This document shows positions 5,607 through 11,399 of a stretch of DNA of 24,754 bases, piece after piece. A program made the translations under genes and the position numbers. The stretch is from positions 1-24,754 of IMG/VR virus record IMGVR_UViG_3300025601_000113; one strand, 5' to 3'. The notes beneath the pieces are model-generated. The model did no database searches. It was not told the DNA's origin and was given only the letters and a program-made list of their open reading frames with translations. The stretch's first letter is position 1, and every line of letters starts with the position of its first letter. This DNA is from a virus.

Positions 5607-5610
5607 AGGA

Positions 5611-5886
5611 CTATATCCATTCTATTGAGGGCTTTCCGACATAACCCTTTTCCCACACGAACCATGCGCCTCCAGCCCCTCCTGTTCCTGCGCCTCCAGC
5701 CCCTCCTGTTCCTGCGCCTCCAGCCCCTCCTGTTCCTGCTACTCCTCCTCCACCCATATCCTCTACATCTTGACTTCCTAGCCAAGAGTCAAAGAAGTCG
5801 GGCATATCATCATCTAGTACGCTTGGATTAGCTTCAAAGCATATTGTCTCTAAATAATCTTCAAATCTTTTTTCTGTGTAGGTCAT
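5611..5886 (-). CDS. Gly/Ala-rich repeat protein (91 aa)
   Basis: It starts MTYTEKRFEDYLETICFEANP. An acidic DDDMPDFFDSWLGSQDVEDMGG stretch follows, then three exact 8-residue GTGGAGGA-type repeats encoded by 24-bp direct repeats, and it ends WEKGYVGKPSIEWI. The MTYTE start matches an internal segment of the 131-aa paralogue, so this is the second half of a split copy. Its start codon overlaps the stop of the upstream gene. A second frame over the same repeats is Arg/Trp-rich and keeps the SSLEKEINPKE tail of the family, so a frameshift between the two may have changed the C-terminus. Confidence 0.5.
   Translation of the reverse strand: MTYTEKRFEDYLETICFEANPSVLDDDMPDFFDSWLGSQDVEDMGGGGVAGTGGAGGAGTGGAGGAGTGGAGGAWFVWEKGYVGKPSIEWI
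5665..5736 (-). repeat. Three perfect 24-bp tandem repeats
   Basis: Units at 5665-5688, 5689-5712 and 5713-5736 are identical. Because 24 is a multiple of 3, copy number can change without shifting frame. In the gene's frame they encode Gly/Ala/Thr octapeptides. Confidence 0.9.
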
Positions 5887-6164
5887 ATTTTTTTATACTT
5901 TACACCCTTGATTTCAATAATACCTTCTGTAGCTTCTATTTCTTTCATTTTTGCTTGATAGGCTTTATATGCTGGGTTACTGATTGCTTCGTAGGCTTCC
6001 AATGCTGGGATACTGATTGCTTCGTAGGCTTTATATGCTGGGTCATTGATTGCTTCGTAGGCTTTCCATGCTGGGTCTCTAATTGCTCTGTAGGCTTTCC
6101 ATGCTGAGTCATTGATTGCTCTGTAGGCTTTCAATGCTTCATCTTTTTGTTCTTGTGTGGTCAT
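5883..6164 (-). CDS. 11-residue (hendecad) repeat protein (93 aa)
   Basis: This 93-aa protein has six 11-residue repeats, residues 10-75, with consensus A-x-K-A-Y-[RE]-A-I-x-[DN]-P. Such A-x-x-A-Y spacing favours a long hendecad coiled coil. It shares its first 14 residues and a 44-bp DNA block (5302-5345 and 6123-6166) with the 131-aa gene, as well as the MKEIEATEGIIEI segment. After GIIEI, inserted bases change the frame and the protein ends GVKYKKI, four bases into the ATG of the next gene. Function is unknown. Repeat number differs from the paralogue (six against two to three), indicating slippage-type expansion. Confidence 0.65.
   Translation of the reverse strand: MTTQEQKDEALKAYRAINDSAWKAYRAIRDPAWKAYEAINDPAYKAYEAISIPALEAYEAISNPAYKAYQAKMKEIEATEGIIEIKGVKYKKI
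5940..6137 (-). repeat. Six 33-bp imperfect tandem repeats
   Basis: Each 33-bp unit encodes one 11-residue repeat of the 93-aa protein (codons 10-75). The plus-strand unit looks like gctttccatgctgggt..., repeated with a few changes. Confidence 0.85.
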
Positions 6165-6208
6165 ATATTTTTATTTATCTAGTAACACCGCTTTATAAGT
6201 CTTGCTAT

Positions 6209-6433
6209 TTATTTGAAAATTAGGTTAACCACTTCTTTGTATAATTCGGGCTCTTTTCTTTGTAACTGTCGCATACCAACAATAAAGTCCAGTCCTCTGT
6301 TTACCACGCTGTCGTAACTAATCGTTCTTGATGAGATTTTCTTTTCAATTTTAATTTCATTTTTCAACGCAACAACTGTGTTGTTTTTTACTTTTATTCT
6401 TTGTGGAATAAGTTTGTTAATTTGTTTGTCCAT
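6209..6433 (-). CDS. Hypothetical basic protein, first gene of the third minus-strand operon
   Basis: This 74-aa protein is Lys/Ile-rich at the N-terminus (MDKQINKLIPQRIKVKNNTV), then helical (DSVVNRGLDFIVGMRQLQRKEPELYKEVVNLI). I do not recognise it. A TATAAT -10 ends 6 nt upstream of the ATG, so the mRNA should be leaderless; there is no Shine-Dalgarno sequence. As first gene behind a DnaA-box promoter and basic in charge, a regulatory role is possible but not shown. Confidence 0.6.
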   Translation of the reverse strand: MDKQINKLIPQRIKVKNNTVVALKNEIKIEKKISSRTISYDSVVNRGLDFIVGMRQLQRKEPELYKEVVNLIFK

Positions 6434-6439
6434 AACTAT

Positions 6440-6484
6440 ATTATATATTATATTTTAATGTGTACAAGTGCCACCTGTGGATAA
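6440..6484 (-). promoter_or_regulatory. DnaA-box promoter module, copy 1
   Basis: On the minus strand, TTATCCACA (6476-6484) is followed by GG, then the -35 TTGTAC (6462-6467), a 16-nt spacer and the -10 TATAAT (6440-6445). The -10 begins 39 nt after the first base of the box, as in copies 2 and 3. The predicted start falls on the ATG at 6433. Confidence 0.75.
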
Positions 6485-6880
6485 CTATTTTATATTCTTG
6501 TATTGAATAAGTAGCAGTACATAATGGTCATATGCTTTAATTGTTTTCTGTTTATCTTTCAATATCTCATCAACATATTTATCACCTTCAATTCTACGCA
6601 TATTATCAATAAACTCTGCACCACGACCACCACAATTTATGTTACAAAAATAACATTGAGGGCGTAGTATTCGCAGGTCATATTTCAAGTAAGCTGATAA
6701 AGAAACTTTTGCTAACATATGTCCAGTGTGCCAATTAGAGCCTTCTAAACCTTTTCTGCCACAGGTATAACAAGTGTTCCTATACTTTGCTCTGATAATT
6801 CTTTTACATTCAACCCATATCTGCCGTTGGATTTTTGATATAGGTTGTTTGCTGACCTTTTTTAGTTTTGTTTTTTTCAC
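6485..6880 (-). CDS. ninG: NinG/Rap-like recombination protein
   Basis: This 131-aa protein has a basic N-terminus, CYTCGRKG (Cys 37, 40), NWHTGHM (His 51, 54), LRPQCYFCNINCGG (Cys 76, 79, 83) and a helical C-terminus. This Cys/His layout with the HxxGH and CxxCN elements is that of phage lambda NinG (Rap), a recombination endonuclease that acts on branched DNA. It lies at the end of the operon with an annealase, an exonuclease and an SSB-like protein, which fits recombination-dependent replication. It is shorter than lambda NinG (about 200 aa). The start overlaps the upstream stop by 4 nt. Confidence 0.85.
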   Translation of the reverse strand: MKKTKLKKVSKQPISKIQRQIWVECKRIIRAKYRNTCYTCGRKGLEGSNWHTGHMLAKVSLSAYLKYDLRILRPQCYFCNINCGGRGAEFIDNMRRIEGDKYVDEILKDKQKTIKAYDHYVLLLIQYKNIK

Positions 6881-7089
6881 TGGAACAATGTTAATTCAGG
6901 TTTTTTAATAACTGTGTACTGAAAGTTTTTTGTACCATCGATATATTTTCTGTCGAATTGCCACCCTTCGTTCTTTAACATATTGATATAACTTCCAAGT
7001 CTTAAGGTTATTTTGTTGTCTACGCAGTAGAAGTTATCTATCTTTCTTTCCTTGTTTAATTTTTCAATTATTATTTTTTTTTGAGTCAT
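6877..7089 (-). CDS. Small winged-helix/HTH-like protein
   Basis: This 70-aa protein reads KKIIIEKLNKERKIDNFYCVDN then ITLRLGSYINMLKNEGWQFDRKYIDGTKNFQYTVIKKP. The order helix, then R-L-x-x-Y-I-x-x-L-x-x-E-G-W recognition-like helix, then a beta wing is that of small phage helix-turn-helix domains used for DNA binding. I cannot say whether it is a regulator or a recombination accessory. It overlaps NinG by ATGA and lies 6 nt after the 173-aa gene. Confidence 0.6.
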   Translation of the reverse strand: MTQKKIIIEKLNKERKIDNFYCVDNKITLRLGSYINMLKNEGWQFDRKYIDGTKNFQYTVIKKPELTLFQ

Positions 7090-7095
7090 AACACT

Positions 7096-7617
7096 TTAGT
7101 TTAATCTACTAAACTCTAACCACTTCATAGATTTCGCATATTCAAAGTAGTCTTCATATTCTATTGTCATAGAATACTTATCACGCCAATCTTTATAGTT
7201 TTGAGGGTCTAAAACTTCTGATGTGTATTCCATTCCGTAATCCTCCACAAGATAAGTTATAAACGCATCAGTTACTCTTTTAAGTATTCCTTTTGAACTT
7301 TTACCCATCACACAAATCTTTCCGTTTCTTTTAATTACTTCTGGAAACATTTCTTCCATAAAAGTATCAAAGTAAAACGCACACACCTTGCTATCTTTGT
7401 AATCGTTTCCGTCAAGTGCGATTTGTAAAGGTATCAATCCACCATGAAAGAAACCCCGTTGATTGCGACTATCGGTAGCCAAAGGAATTATGTGAGAGTT
7501 TATCGGGTCGTTGCCATTGTCGGTCAATAACTTGCTCAACATGGTTTGCCAGTATTCAGAAATCTCAAAGCGTATTCCTTTATCTCGTCTATGGATTTTT
7601 AATGGTACTGGTCTCAT
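7096..7617 (-). CDS. Conserved hypothetical phage protein (173 aa)
   Basis: I do not recognise a named family. It starts MRPVPLKIHRRDKGIRFEISEYWQ; the middle has QRGFFHGGLIPLQIALDGNDYKDSK and CVMGKSSKGILKRVTDAFITYL, and it ends in DWRDKYSMTIEYEDYFEYAKSMKWLEF-type segments (stated here in parts). Similar middle segments are, from memory, common beside YqaJ and SSB-like genes in metagenomic phages, so a part in DNA recombination is inferred from context. It follows the SSB-like gene after 3 nt. Confidence 0.6.
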   Translation of the reverse strand: MRPVPLKIHRRDKGIRFEISEYWQTMLSKLLTDNGNDPINSHIIPLATDSRNQRGFFHGGLIPLQIALDGNDYKDSKVCAFYFDTFMEEMFPEVIKRNGKICVMGKSSKGILKRVTDAFITYLVEDYGMEYTSEVLDPQNYKDWRDKYSMTIEYEDYFEYAKSMKWLEFSRLN

Positions 7618-7620
7618 GGT

Positions 7621-7944
7621 TTAAAAAGGCAAGGTCTCCTCTGCACCTAAGTCTATGTCGTTTGGGTTAATATCTTTTGATATATCTTCTTCAGGGGCAT
7701 TAACTTCTTCTTTTTTCATAAAGTCAGGCTTTTCAGGTTTCCATGTACTAAGTTCTGCATAACCTTTTCCAGCTTTTGAAACTTTAAGGTCAATTCTAAT
7801 TTTATTATTCAATCCTTGCTTTGAAAGGAACGCTAGGAACTCTGGTATCTCGATTGATATTTGTCCCTTTACAAAATCAGGTGCTTTTTCACTTGGTAAA
7901 TTAAAGTACATTCCACTGATAAATATTTTTTCTTGTTTTTCCAT
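7621..7944 (-). CDS. SSB-like single-strand DNA-binding protein candidate
   Basis: This 107-aa protein has a beta-rich N-terminal part (EKIFISGMYFNLPSEKAPDF, IRIDLKVSKAGKGYAELSTW) and a disordered, strongly acidic C-terminal tail ending GAEETLPF. An acidic tail with a final Pro-Phe is the hallmark of bacterial and phage SSB proteins, whose last residues recruit partner enzymes. The position, directly after the exonuclease and annealase, supports this. The OB fold itself is not proven from sequence reading. It lies 2 nt from the neighbouring YqaJ stop. Confidence 0.6.
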   Translation of the reverse strand: MEKQEKIFISGMYFNLPSEKAPDFVKGQISIEIPEFLAFLSKQGLNNKIRIDLKVSKAGKGYAELSTWKPEKPDFMKKEEVNAPEEDISKDINPNDIDLGAEETLPF

Positions 7945-7946
7945 AA

Positions 7947-8573
7947 TTATTTTAATTTAGTTTCTATTTCTTTAATAAGTTTCTCCCCCATCACCAACCC
8001 CTTCTTTATTTTTTTCTGCATTACCTCGTCTTTCATTACCCTTTTTATGAGTAGTGAACGCTGATAATTTGGATTAAATGCAACGAAGTCCACGAAGTCC
8101 CATCCCATAAACAGCATTTGTTGTTGCATTTGCCATACATAAACGCTCTCAATGGCGAAGTCTTGCTCTAAAGATAATCTGAAATGTTTTTTATCTTCAA
8201 AGCATTTAATCTCAACTCCACCATTTTGTCCGATGATAGCTCCATCAGGCGAAATTCCACCGACTTTTGAAATCTCATCATCAGTTACAAAGCCTATCTC
8301 CTCCACCTCGTTACCTGTTTCAAGCTCATATAACGCTCTGGCTTGTGGTTCTAGCTCTTTTCCACGCTCTAAGTCTTTGTTTGAATACTTCTCATCATCA
8401 TACTTGCTGTATTTGGCACTTAAACGCTCGTATACGAGGGTTTCAAGCCCCGAGCCTTGATTTCCTATTGCTTGAGCTTTAGAAGCCGTCAGTGGGTATT
8501 TTAAGCGTAATGCGTGCCATTCAGGTGTGCCTTGCACTATTTCAGTGTGGATTTTACGCATTTTCTTCTTCAT
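7947..8573 (-). CDS. YqaJ-type viral recombinase exonuclease
   Basis: The protein has 208 aa from the chosen start. It carries QGTPEWHALR, LTASKAQAIGNQGSG, GKELEPQARALYE, GGISPDG and GVEIKC: the R-x-x-x-x-T-A-S, E-P-x-A and GxSPDG...EIKC pattern of YqaJ/lambda-exonuclease enzymes. Asp of SPDG and Glu-x-Lys are the metal-binding PD-(D/E)xK residues. It resects double-strand ends so that the neighbouring annealase can pair them. An in-frame ATG at 8609 would add 12 residues, but AAAAGG sits 6 nt upstream of the ATG at 8573 and the family homology begins after it. It overlaps the annealase end by 20 nt. Confidence 0.88.
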   Translation of the reverse strand: MKKKMRKIHTEIVQGTPEWHALRLKYPLTASKAQAIGNQGSGLETLVYERLSAKYSKYDDEKYSNKDLERGKELEPQARALYELETGNEVEEIGFVTDDEISKVGGISPDGAIIGQNGGVEIKCFEDKKHFRLSLEQDFAIESVYVWQMQQQMLFMGWDFVDFVAFNPNYQRSLLIKRVMKDEVMQKKIKKGLVMGEKLIKEIETKLK

Positions 8574-9261
8574 GTCTAACCTTTTGTAAGAAATCCTTAT
8601 GGTCTGCAATCAATTTACTGAACTCTTTTCCAAGTCCCTTGTTTTTGTCCCATATCGCTTTCAATTCATTTTCGTTCTTACAATCGTTTACCTCCTTTCG
8701 CAATTCTTCGGAGATACTAGGATTGTTAGAAGTTTCTGCTCCGTCAATCATGGCGTAAATTCTGTCGTAGCTTATGTTGTCTTTTCGGTTCAAATCTTTT
8801 CCGAAGATACGCCCGAACTTTTCACAAGCGTCTTTGATTGCGAAACTTTCAGAAGCAGGAGCACCAATCTGAATAGCCGAAGTATTCATTTTTTCAAAAG
8901 CAATCGCACTTCCTGCGTCTTTTGATATTTGAATTGGCATAGCACCGATTCCGTCTTGATAATCCCATTCTCCTGTCAAAGGGTCTTTCACATGAACTCG
9001 CACTGTTGTAACAATACTGTTTGCGAGCAACTTAACTTCTTTAACCTCAACACGCCATTTTGAAAAGATAACAGTTAGAAGATACTCAACACGCTCGATA
9101 GGGAGGTAGTTTAGATTTTTAACGAAAGGGTGTTGTTTAATCCATTCCTTTTTTGGTTCTGCGTTTAGAATAAGGTTTAGTTTATTCTGTTTGTTTACCG
9201 CTTCAACATTTCCGTATAGCTCGGCAAGTGTTGGAAGTTTTGTTTTTATTTCTTTAAGCAT
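8554..9261 (-). CDS. Rad52-family single-strand annealing protein (Sak-like)
   Basis: This 235-aa protein's core (about 55-165) reads ERVEYLLTVIFSKWRVEVKE, then VRVHVKDPLTGEWDYQDGIG and SAIAFEKMNTSAIQIGAP, then ESFAIKDACEKFGRIFGKDLNRKD. The order hotdog-like W-x-V-E-V, V-x-V-x-V-x-D-P, D-G-I-G, then A-x-K-D-A-x-x-x-x-G-x-x-x-G-x-x-L matches phage Rad52/22-type annealing proteins. The C-terminal 60 residues are charged and may contact the SSB-like protein. It forms the classic pair with YqaJ in the same operon. The exact subfamily (Sak, or a related annealase group) is uncertain. Confidence 0.75.
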   Translation of the reverse strand: MLKEIKTKLPTLAELYGNVEAVNKQNKLNLILNAEPKKEWIKQHPFVKNLNYLPIERVEYLLTVIFSKWRVEVKEVKLLANSIVTTVRVHVKDPLTGEWDYQDGIGAMPIQISKDAGSAIAFEKMNTSAIQIGAPASESFAIKDACEKFGRIFGKDLNRKDNISYDRIYAMIDGAETSNNPSISEELRKEVNDCKNENELKAIWDKNKGLGKEFSKLIADHKDFLQKVRHEEENA

Positions 9262-9265
9262 AGTT

Positions 9266-9433
9266 TTATTTAGTTATAAAATCTCTTTCAAAATCAATGC
9301 AACCATTTCCGTCTGAAACTGCGTATTCAACTTGTCTTGTCATTGGCACATAGTTTTCTTTTGAGTCTGACTTTACTTTCAGCTTGTATCCAAGCTCATT
9401 TCTCCAATCTTTTGCTGTAAAAATTAAGTTCAT
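9266..9433 (-). CDS. Small hypothetical protein (55 aa)
   Basis: The minus-strand frame runs from ATG at 9433 to TAA at 9266-9268. The peptide reads MNLIFTAKDWRNELGYKL, then a Lys/Ser-rich part, VPMTRQVEYAVSDGNG and DFERDFITK. It fills the gap between the 53-aa membrane protein (1-nt spacing) and the annealase (4 nt). Codon use and tight packing support translation. No family is recognised. Confidence 0.55.
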   Translation of the reverse strand: MNLIFTAKDWRNELGYKLKVKSDSKENYVPMTRQVEYAVSDGNGCIDFERDFITK

Positions 9434-9434
9434 A

Positions 9435-9596
9435 TTATTTAATTAACATTATCGCAACTGCTAAAAAGTATCCGAGAGGTATCGCTACAAACGCCCACAA
9501 CCAATCATACTTATCCGATTCTAGGTTTACGCTCTCGTGTATTTCGTATGGATAATGGGAGTATATTCCTGTATCTAGTATTTCGTGCTTTTTCAT
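9435..9596 (-). CDS. Small single-pass membrane protein (53 aa), first gene of recombination operon
   Basis: The minus-strand frame runs from ATG at 9596 to TAA at 9435-9437. A polar N-terminus (MKKHEILDTGIYSHYPYEIHESVN) is followed by one clear membrane helix at about 31-51 (DWLWAFVAIPLGYFLAVAIML) and ends IK. It lies about 25 nt downstream of the predicted start of the second DnaA-box promoter. Function is unknown; it could be a host-membrane effector or exclusion protein. Confidence 0.6.
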   Translation of the reverse strand: MKKHEILDTGIYSHYPYEIHESVNLESDKYDWLWAFVAIPLGYFLAVAIMLIK

Positions 9597-9627
9597 AAAA
9601 AATTGTTGATTAAACTCTTACATCTAA

Positions 9628-9672
9628 AGAATAGCACATCTACAGAGGAGTACAAGTACCACCTGTGGATAA
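9628..9672 (-). promoter_or_regulatory. DnaA-box promoter module, copy 2
   Basis: On the minus strand, TTATCCACA (9664-9672) precedes the -35 TTGTAC, a 16-nt spacer and the -10 TATTCT (9628-9633). Box and -35 sequence match copy 1 except for one base between them. It drives the recombination operon 9596-6485. Confidence 0.75.
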
Positions 9673-9717
9673 CTTCACATCAACATATAAAACTATACAT
9701 ACAGCCGTATAAACGAA

Positions 9718-9849
9718 TTACAAATAATTTTCGTCATAATAATCTTCAGCTTCTCGTATAGCTTCGTCTTCCGTTAGCCCTAAATCTATAAGGCATTGAA
9801 CGGCATATTCTCTTTCACTTTCTGTTTGTCCTATTGGTTCTTTTTCCAT
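9718..9849 (-). CDS. Small acidic protein (43 aa)
   Basis: The minus-strand frame runs from ATG at 9849 to TAA at 9718-9720. The peptide is MEKEPIGQTESEREYAVQ, then CLIDLGLTEDEAIREAEDYYDENYL, very acidic and helical, with a UBA-like L-x-D-L-G-L-T-E-D-E-A-I pattern. Its start overlaps the upstream stop as TAATG. Small, acidic, DNA-mimic-like proteins are often phage inhibitors, but nothing here proves that. Confidence 0.5.
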   Translation of the reverse strand: MEKEPIGQTESEREYAVQCLIDLGLTEDEAIREAEDYYDENYL

Positions 9850-10262
9850 TATTGTAATTTTAATATGTCTGAAATGCTTTGTACTTCATCACTTCTTTTT
9901 GAAACTTCAATTTGTTTAATATCTAAAGGTTCAAGTGTTCCAATCAAATTATCTTTTCCAGTTTGAATCAAATCACGCACCCTGTCGGTATAAGCTTCTA
10001 GTACACCATCAAAATTTGGGCAATCTCTTTCTATTTGGAAAAAGTCATCTGGTTCTTTAGGTTCGTATGATTCATTCCAACCTGTGTATTTATGATGAAG
10101 TGGTGTGATTGAAATTATATTACTTCCGTTCACGAAAGAATTACCTAAACGAACTGAAACCCTTTTGAGTTGTGCGTAAATAGCTTTCTCTAATTCAGAG
10201 CCTTCAACGGAAACATAGTCTTGTGTTCCAAAACCGAATTTAACTTTGAAAAAATACTTCAT
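9849..10262 (-). CDS. Hypothetical protein (137 aa)
   Basis: I do not recognise this protein. It begins MKYFFKVKFGFGTQDYVSVEGSE, predicted beta strands; a middle IISITPLHHKYTGW and a helical acidic second half with DRVRDLIQTGKDNLI follow. It overlaps the replisome organiser by ATGA, so it is co-translated with it. A helicase-loader or replication-accessory role is possible from position only. Confidence 0.6.
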   Translation of the reverse strand: MKYFFKVKFGFGTQDYVSVEGSELEKAIYAQLKRVSVRLGNSFVNGSNIISITPLHHKYTGWNESYEPKEPDDFFQIERDCPNFDGVLEAYTDRVRDLIQTGKDNLIGTLEPLDIKQIEVSKRSDEVQSISDILKLQ

Positions 10263-11032
10263 AAAATTACTGTTTGATTATTTTTGGTTTTTTGTAATGC
10301 ACTAGCTAGTTTCATCCATTTTTCCTTTAGGTCGTAAGGAGAAGTTATGTTTGGATAAAAATCTTTTCCATTTGTTTGTGGAATTAGTTTTATAACTTTA
10401 AGGACTTTGTCTAATCCATACTCATCAACAAGAAAGTCTGCACAAGCTCTTTGAGTTTTGTTTGCGTAATATGTTTTATTCTTAGCATCAACTTCTTCAA
10501 AGGCTTTAATGACTTCTGCTCCTAAAACATTAAAGTTCTTTACCCGCGATTTATCGCTCTTCTTATCCTTTACTATACTTACCTTCCCTTCCCTTACCTT
10601 ACCTAACCTAGGTTGACGAGACGTTAACGTAACGTCAACGCTCTCCAAAGTGAAGTGTCCTTTGGGTATTTCGACAGAACGGTCATTATCTGTGGTTGTA
10701 TAAGAACCATTACTTCTGATGAATAAAGATTGCTTTAAATTGAGGTATTGAGTCTCTTTGTAAATGTCTTTTCTTATAAAATTATTGACCCTCCAATGCT
10801 TAATAACACACACGCCATCTGTGAAAGGAATTATAAATTTTTTGGCTGATAATAATTTCAAATCGTCATCTTGTGAACCAATACTTCTTGCTATTCTTTT
10901 TGGACTAGACACAAAACCATCATCATCAGCTCTTGCGTTCAAATGAAAGTACAAGAGTTGAGAACTTTGTGGCATATCAAGAAACGCATCTGTATCTATC
11001 ACATCCAAGCTAGTCATTCTTCTTTGAGCCAT
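10259..11032 (-). CDS. Phage replisome organiser / replication initiator
   Basis: The protein has 257 aa from the chosen start. The N-terminal domain (about 1-95) reads MAQRRMTSLDVIDTDAFLDM, SSQLLYFHLNARADDDGFV, KRIARSIG then DDLKLLSAKKFI and CVIKHWRVNNFIRKD. This is the winged-helix N-terminal domain of phage replisome organisers, which bind the origin and load the host helicase. The C-terminal part (about 175-257), with QRACADFLVDEYGLDKVLKVI and a YPNITSPYDLKEKW segment, looks like a helicase-loading DnaD-type tail. The frame is open to an ATG at 11128, but the family starts at MAQRRM, and 11128 lies within a hairpin. I therefore chose 11032, leaving a structured leader of about 130 nt. There is no Shine-Dalgarno sequence; a small hairpin (11041-11057) sits just before the start. 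Confidence 0.8.
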   Translation of the reverse strand: MAQRRMTSLDVIDTDAFLDMPQSSQLLYFHLNARADDDGFVSSPKRIARSIGSQDDDLKLLSAKKFIIPFTDGVCVIKHWRVNNFIRKDIYKETQYLNLKQSLFIRSNGSYTTTDNDRSVEIPKGHFTLESVDVTLTSRQPRLGKVREGKVSIVKDKKSDKSRVKNFNVLGAEVIKAFEEVDAKNKTYYANKTQRACADFLVDEYGLDKVLKVIKLIPQTNGKDFYPNITSPYDLKEKWMKLASALQKTKNNQTVIL

Positions 11033-11074
11033 TTGTTTTACGATTAACTTATAATCGCTGTTGTTATCTTTTTC

Positions 11075-11153
11075 TGTGCATAGAACGGAATTGAATGAGT
11101 GTTTGCGACAACTCATAGCTTTCGCCATTCCATCCTATGCACAAAACGCAAAC
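11075..11153 (-). ncRNA. Structured 5' leader with pseudoknot, replisome-organiser mRNA
   Basis: On the minus-strand RNA, three nested stems form one long hairpin: TGTGCATAG (11135-11143) with CTATGCACA (11075-11083), GGAAT (11127-11131) with ATTCC (11087-11091), and ATGAGT (11111-11116) with ACTCAT (11095-11100). The apical loop holds CGCAAAC (11101-11107), which is fully complementary to GTTTGCG (11147-11153) just 5' of the hairpin, giving a 7-bp pseudoknot. It lies between the promoter (11172) and the start at 11032. A regulatory or replication role is inferred. Confidence 0.6.
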
Positions 11154-11171
11154 TATTTTTCCAGCAAAGAT

Positions 11172-11216
11172 ATTATACTACTTTCAAATAAAAAGTAATT
11201 ACCTACCTGTGGATAA
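11172..11216 (-). promoter_or_regulatory. DnaA-box promoter module, copy 3 (replication operon)
   Basis: TTATCCACA (minus strand, 11208-11216) is followed by GGTAG, a weak -35 (ATTACT) and a perfect -10 TATAAT (11172-11177), whose first base lies 39 nt from the first base of the box as in copies 1 and 2. The box also lies just upstream of the divergent plus-strand promoter. Confidence 0.75.
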
Positions 11217-11240
11217 ACTACTATGCGTATGATACACAAG

Positions 11241-11249
11241 TGCTATAAT
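11241..11249 (+). promoter_or_regulatory. Extended -10 promoter, plus strand
   Basis: TGCTATAAT is a perfect extended -10 (TGn TATAAT). No strong -35 is seen. It points to a start near 11256 and transcribes the structured leader and the small genes from 11400. Confidence 0.65.
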
Positions 11250-11264
11250 AGTTATACAGGATGT

Positions 11265-11388
11265 TAAGAGCTAGGGTTGTTCTTGTGCATTTAAGCACAG
11301 TAGGTCTCAACGCATATAAAAAACGAAAATTTGATTAAATTCCCTCGCTAAGCAATCGGTCATACCCTAGTACCGACCTTAGCTCTTA
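11265..11388 (+). ncRNA. Structured leader RNA upstream of 11400 gene
   Basis: A perfect 9-bp closing stem joins TAAGAGCTA (11265-11273) and TAGCTCTTA (11380-11388). Inside are GTTG/CAAC (11276-11279, 11308-11311) capped by a TGTGC/GCACA hairpin (11284-11299), and a TCGGT/ACCGA hairpin (11356-11376). The loop of that hairpin contains CCCTAG (11365-11370), complementary to CTAGGG (11271-11276), so an alternative pairing or pseudoknot is possible. It ends 11 nt before the ATG. A 25-codon frame (11261-11338) overlaps it, but the pairing is more convincing than the peptide. Confidence 0.6.
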
Positions 11389-11399
11389 GTATCTTGAAT

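Noticed and set aside
5570-5785. Arg/Trp-rich 71-aa frame as a separate gene
   Set aside because: Start lies inside the Gly-rich gene and the Arg octads arise from the 24-bp repeat read out of frame; kept only as a frameshift question because of its family-like tail.
5665-6137. CRISPR array
   Set aside because: Tandem repeats have no spacers and keep reading frame; they encode protein repeats.
8152-8460. 102-aa plus-strand frame in the recombination operon
   Set aside because: Antisense to the YqaJ exonuclease core motifs.
11261-11338. 25-codon frame as a leaderless small gene
   Set aside because: It lies within the folded leader, has no codon pattern or motif, and the gap to the -10 is 11 nt; the RNA structure explains the sequence better.
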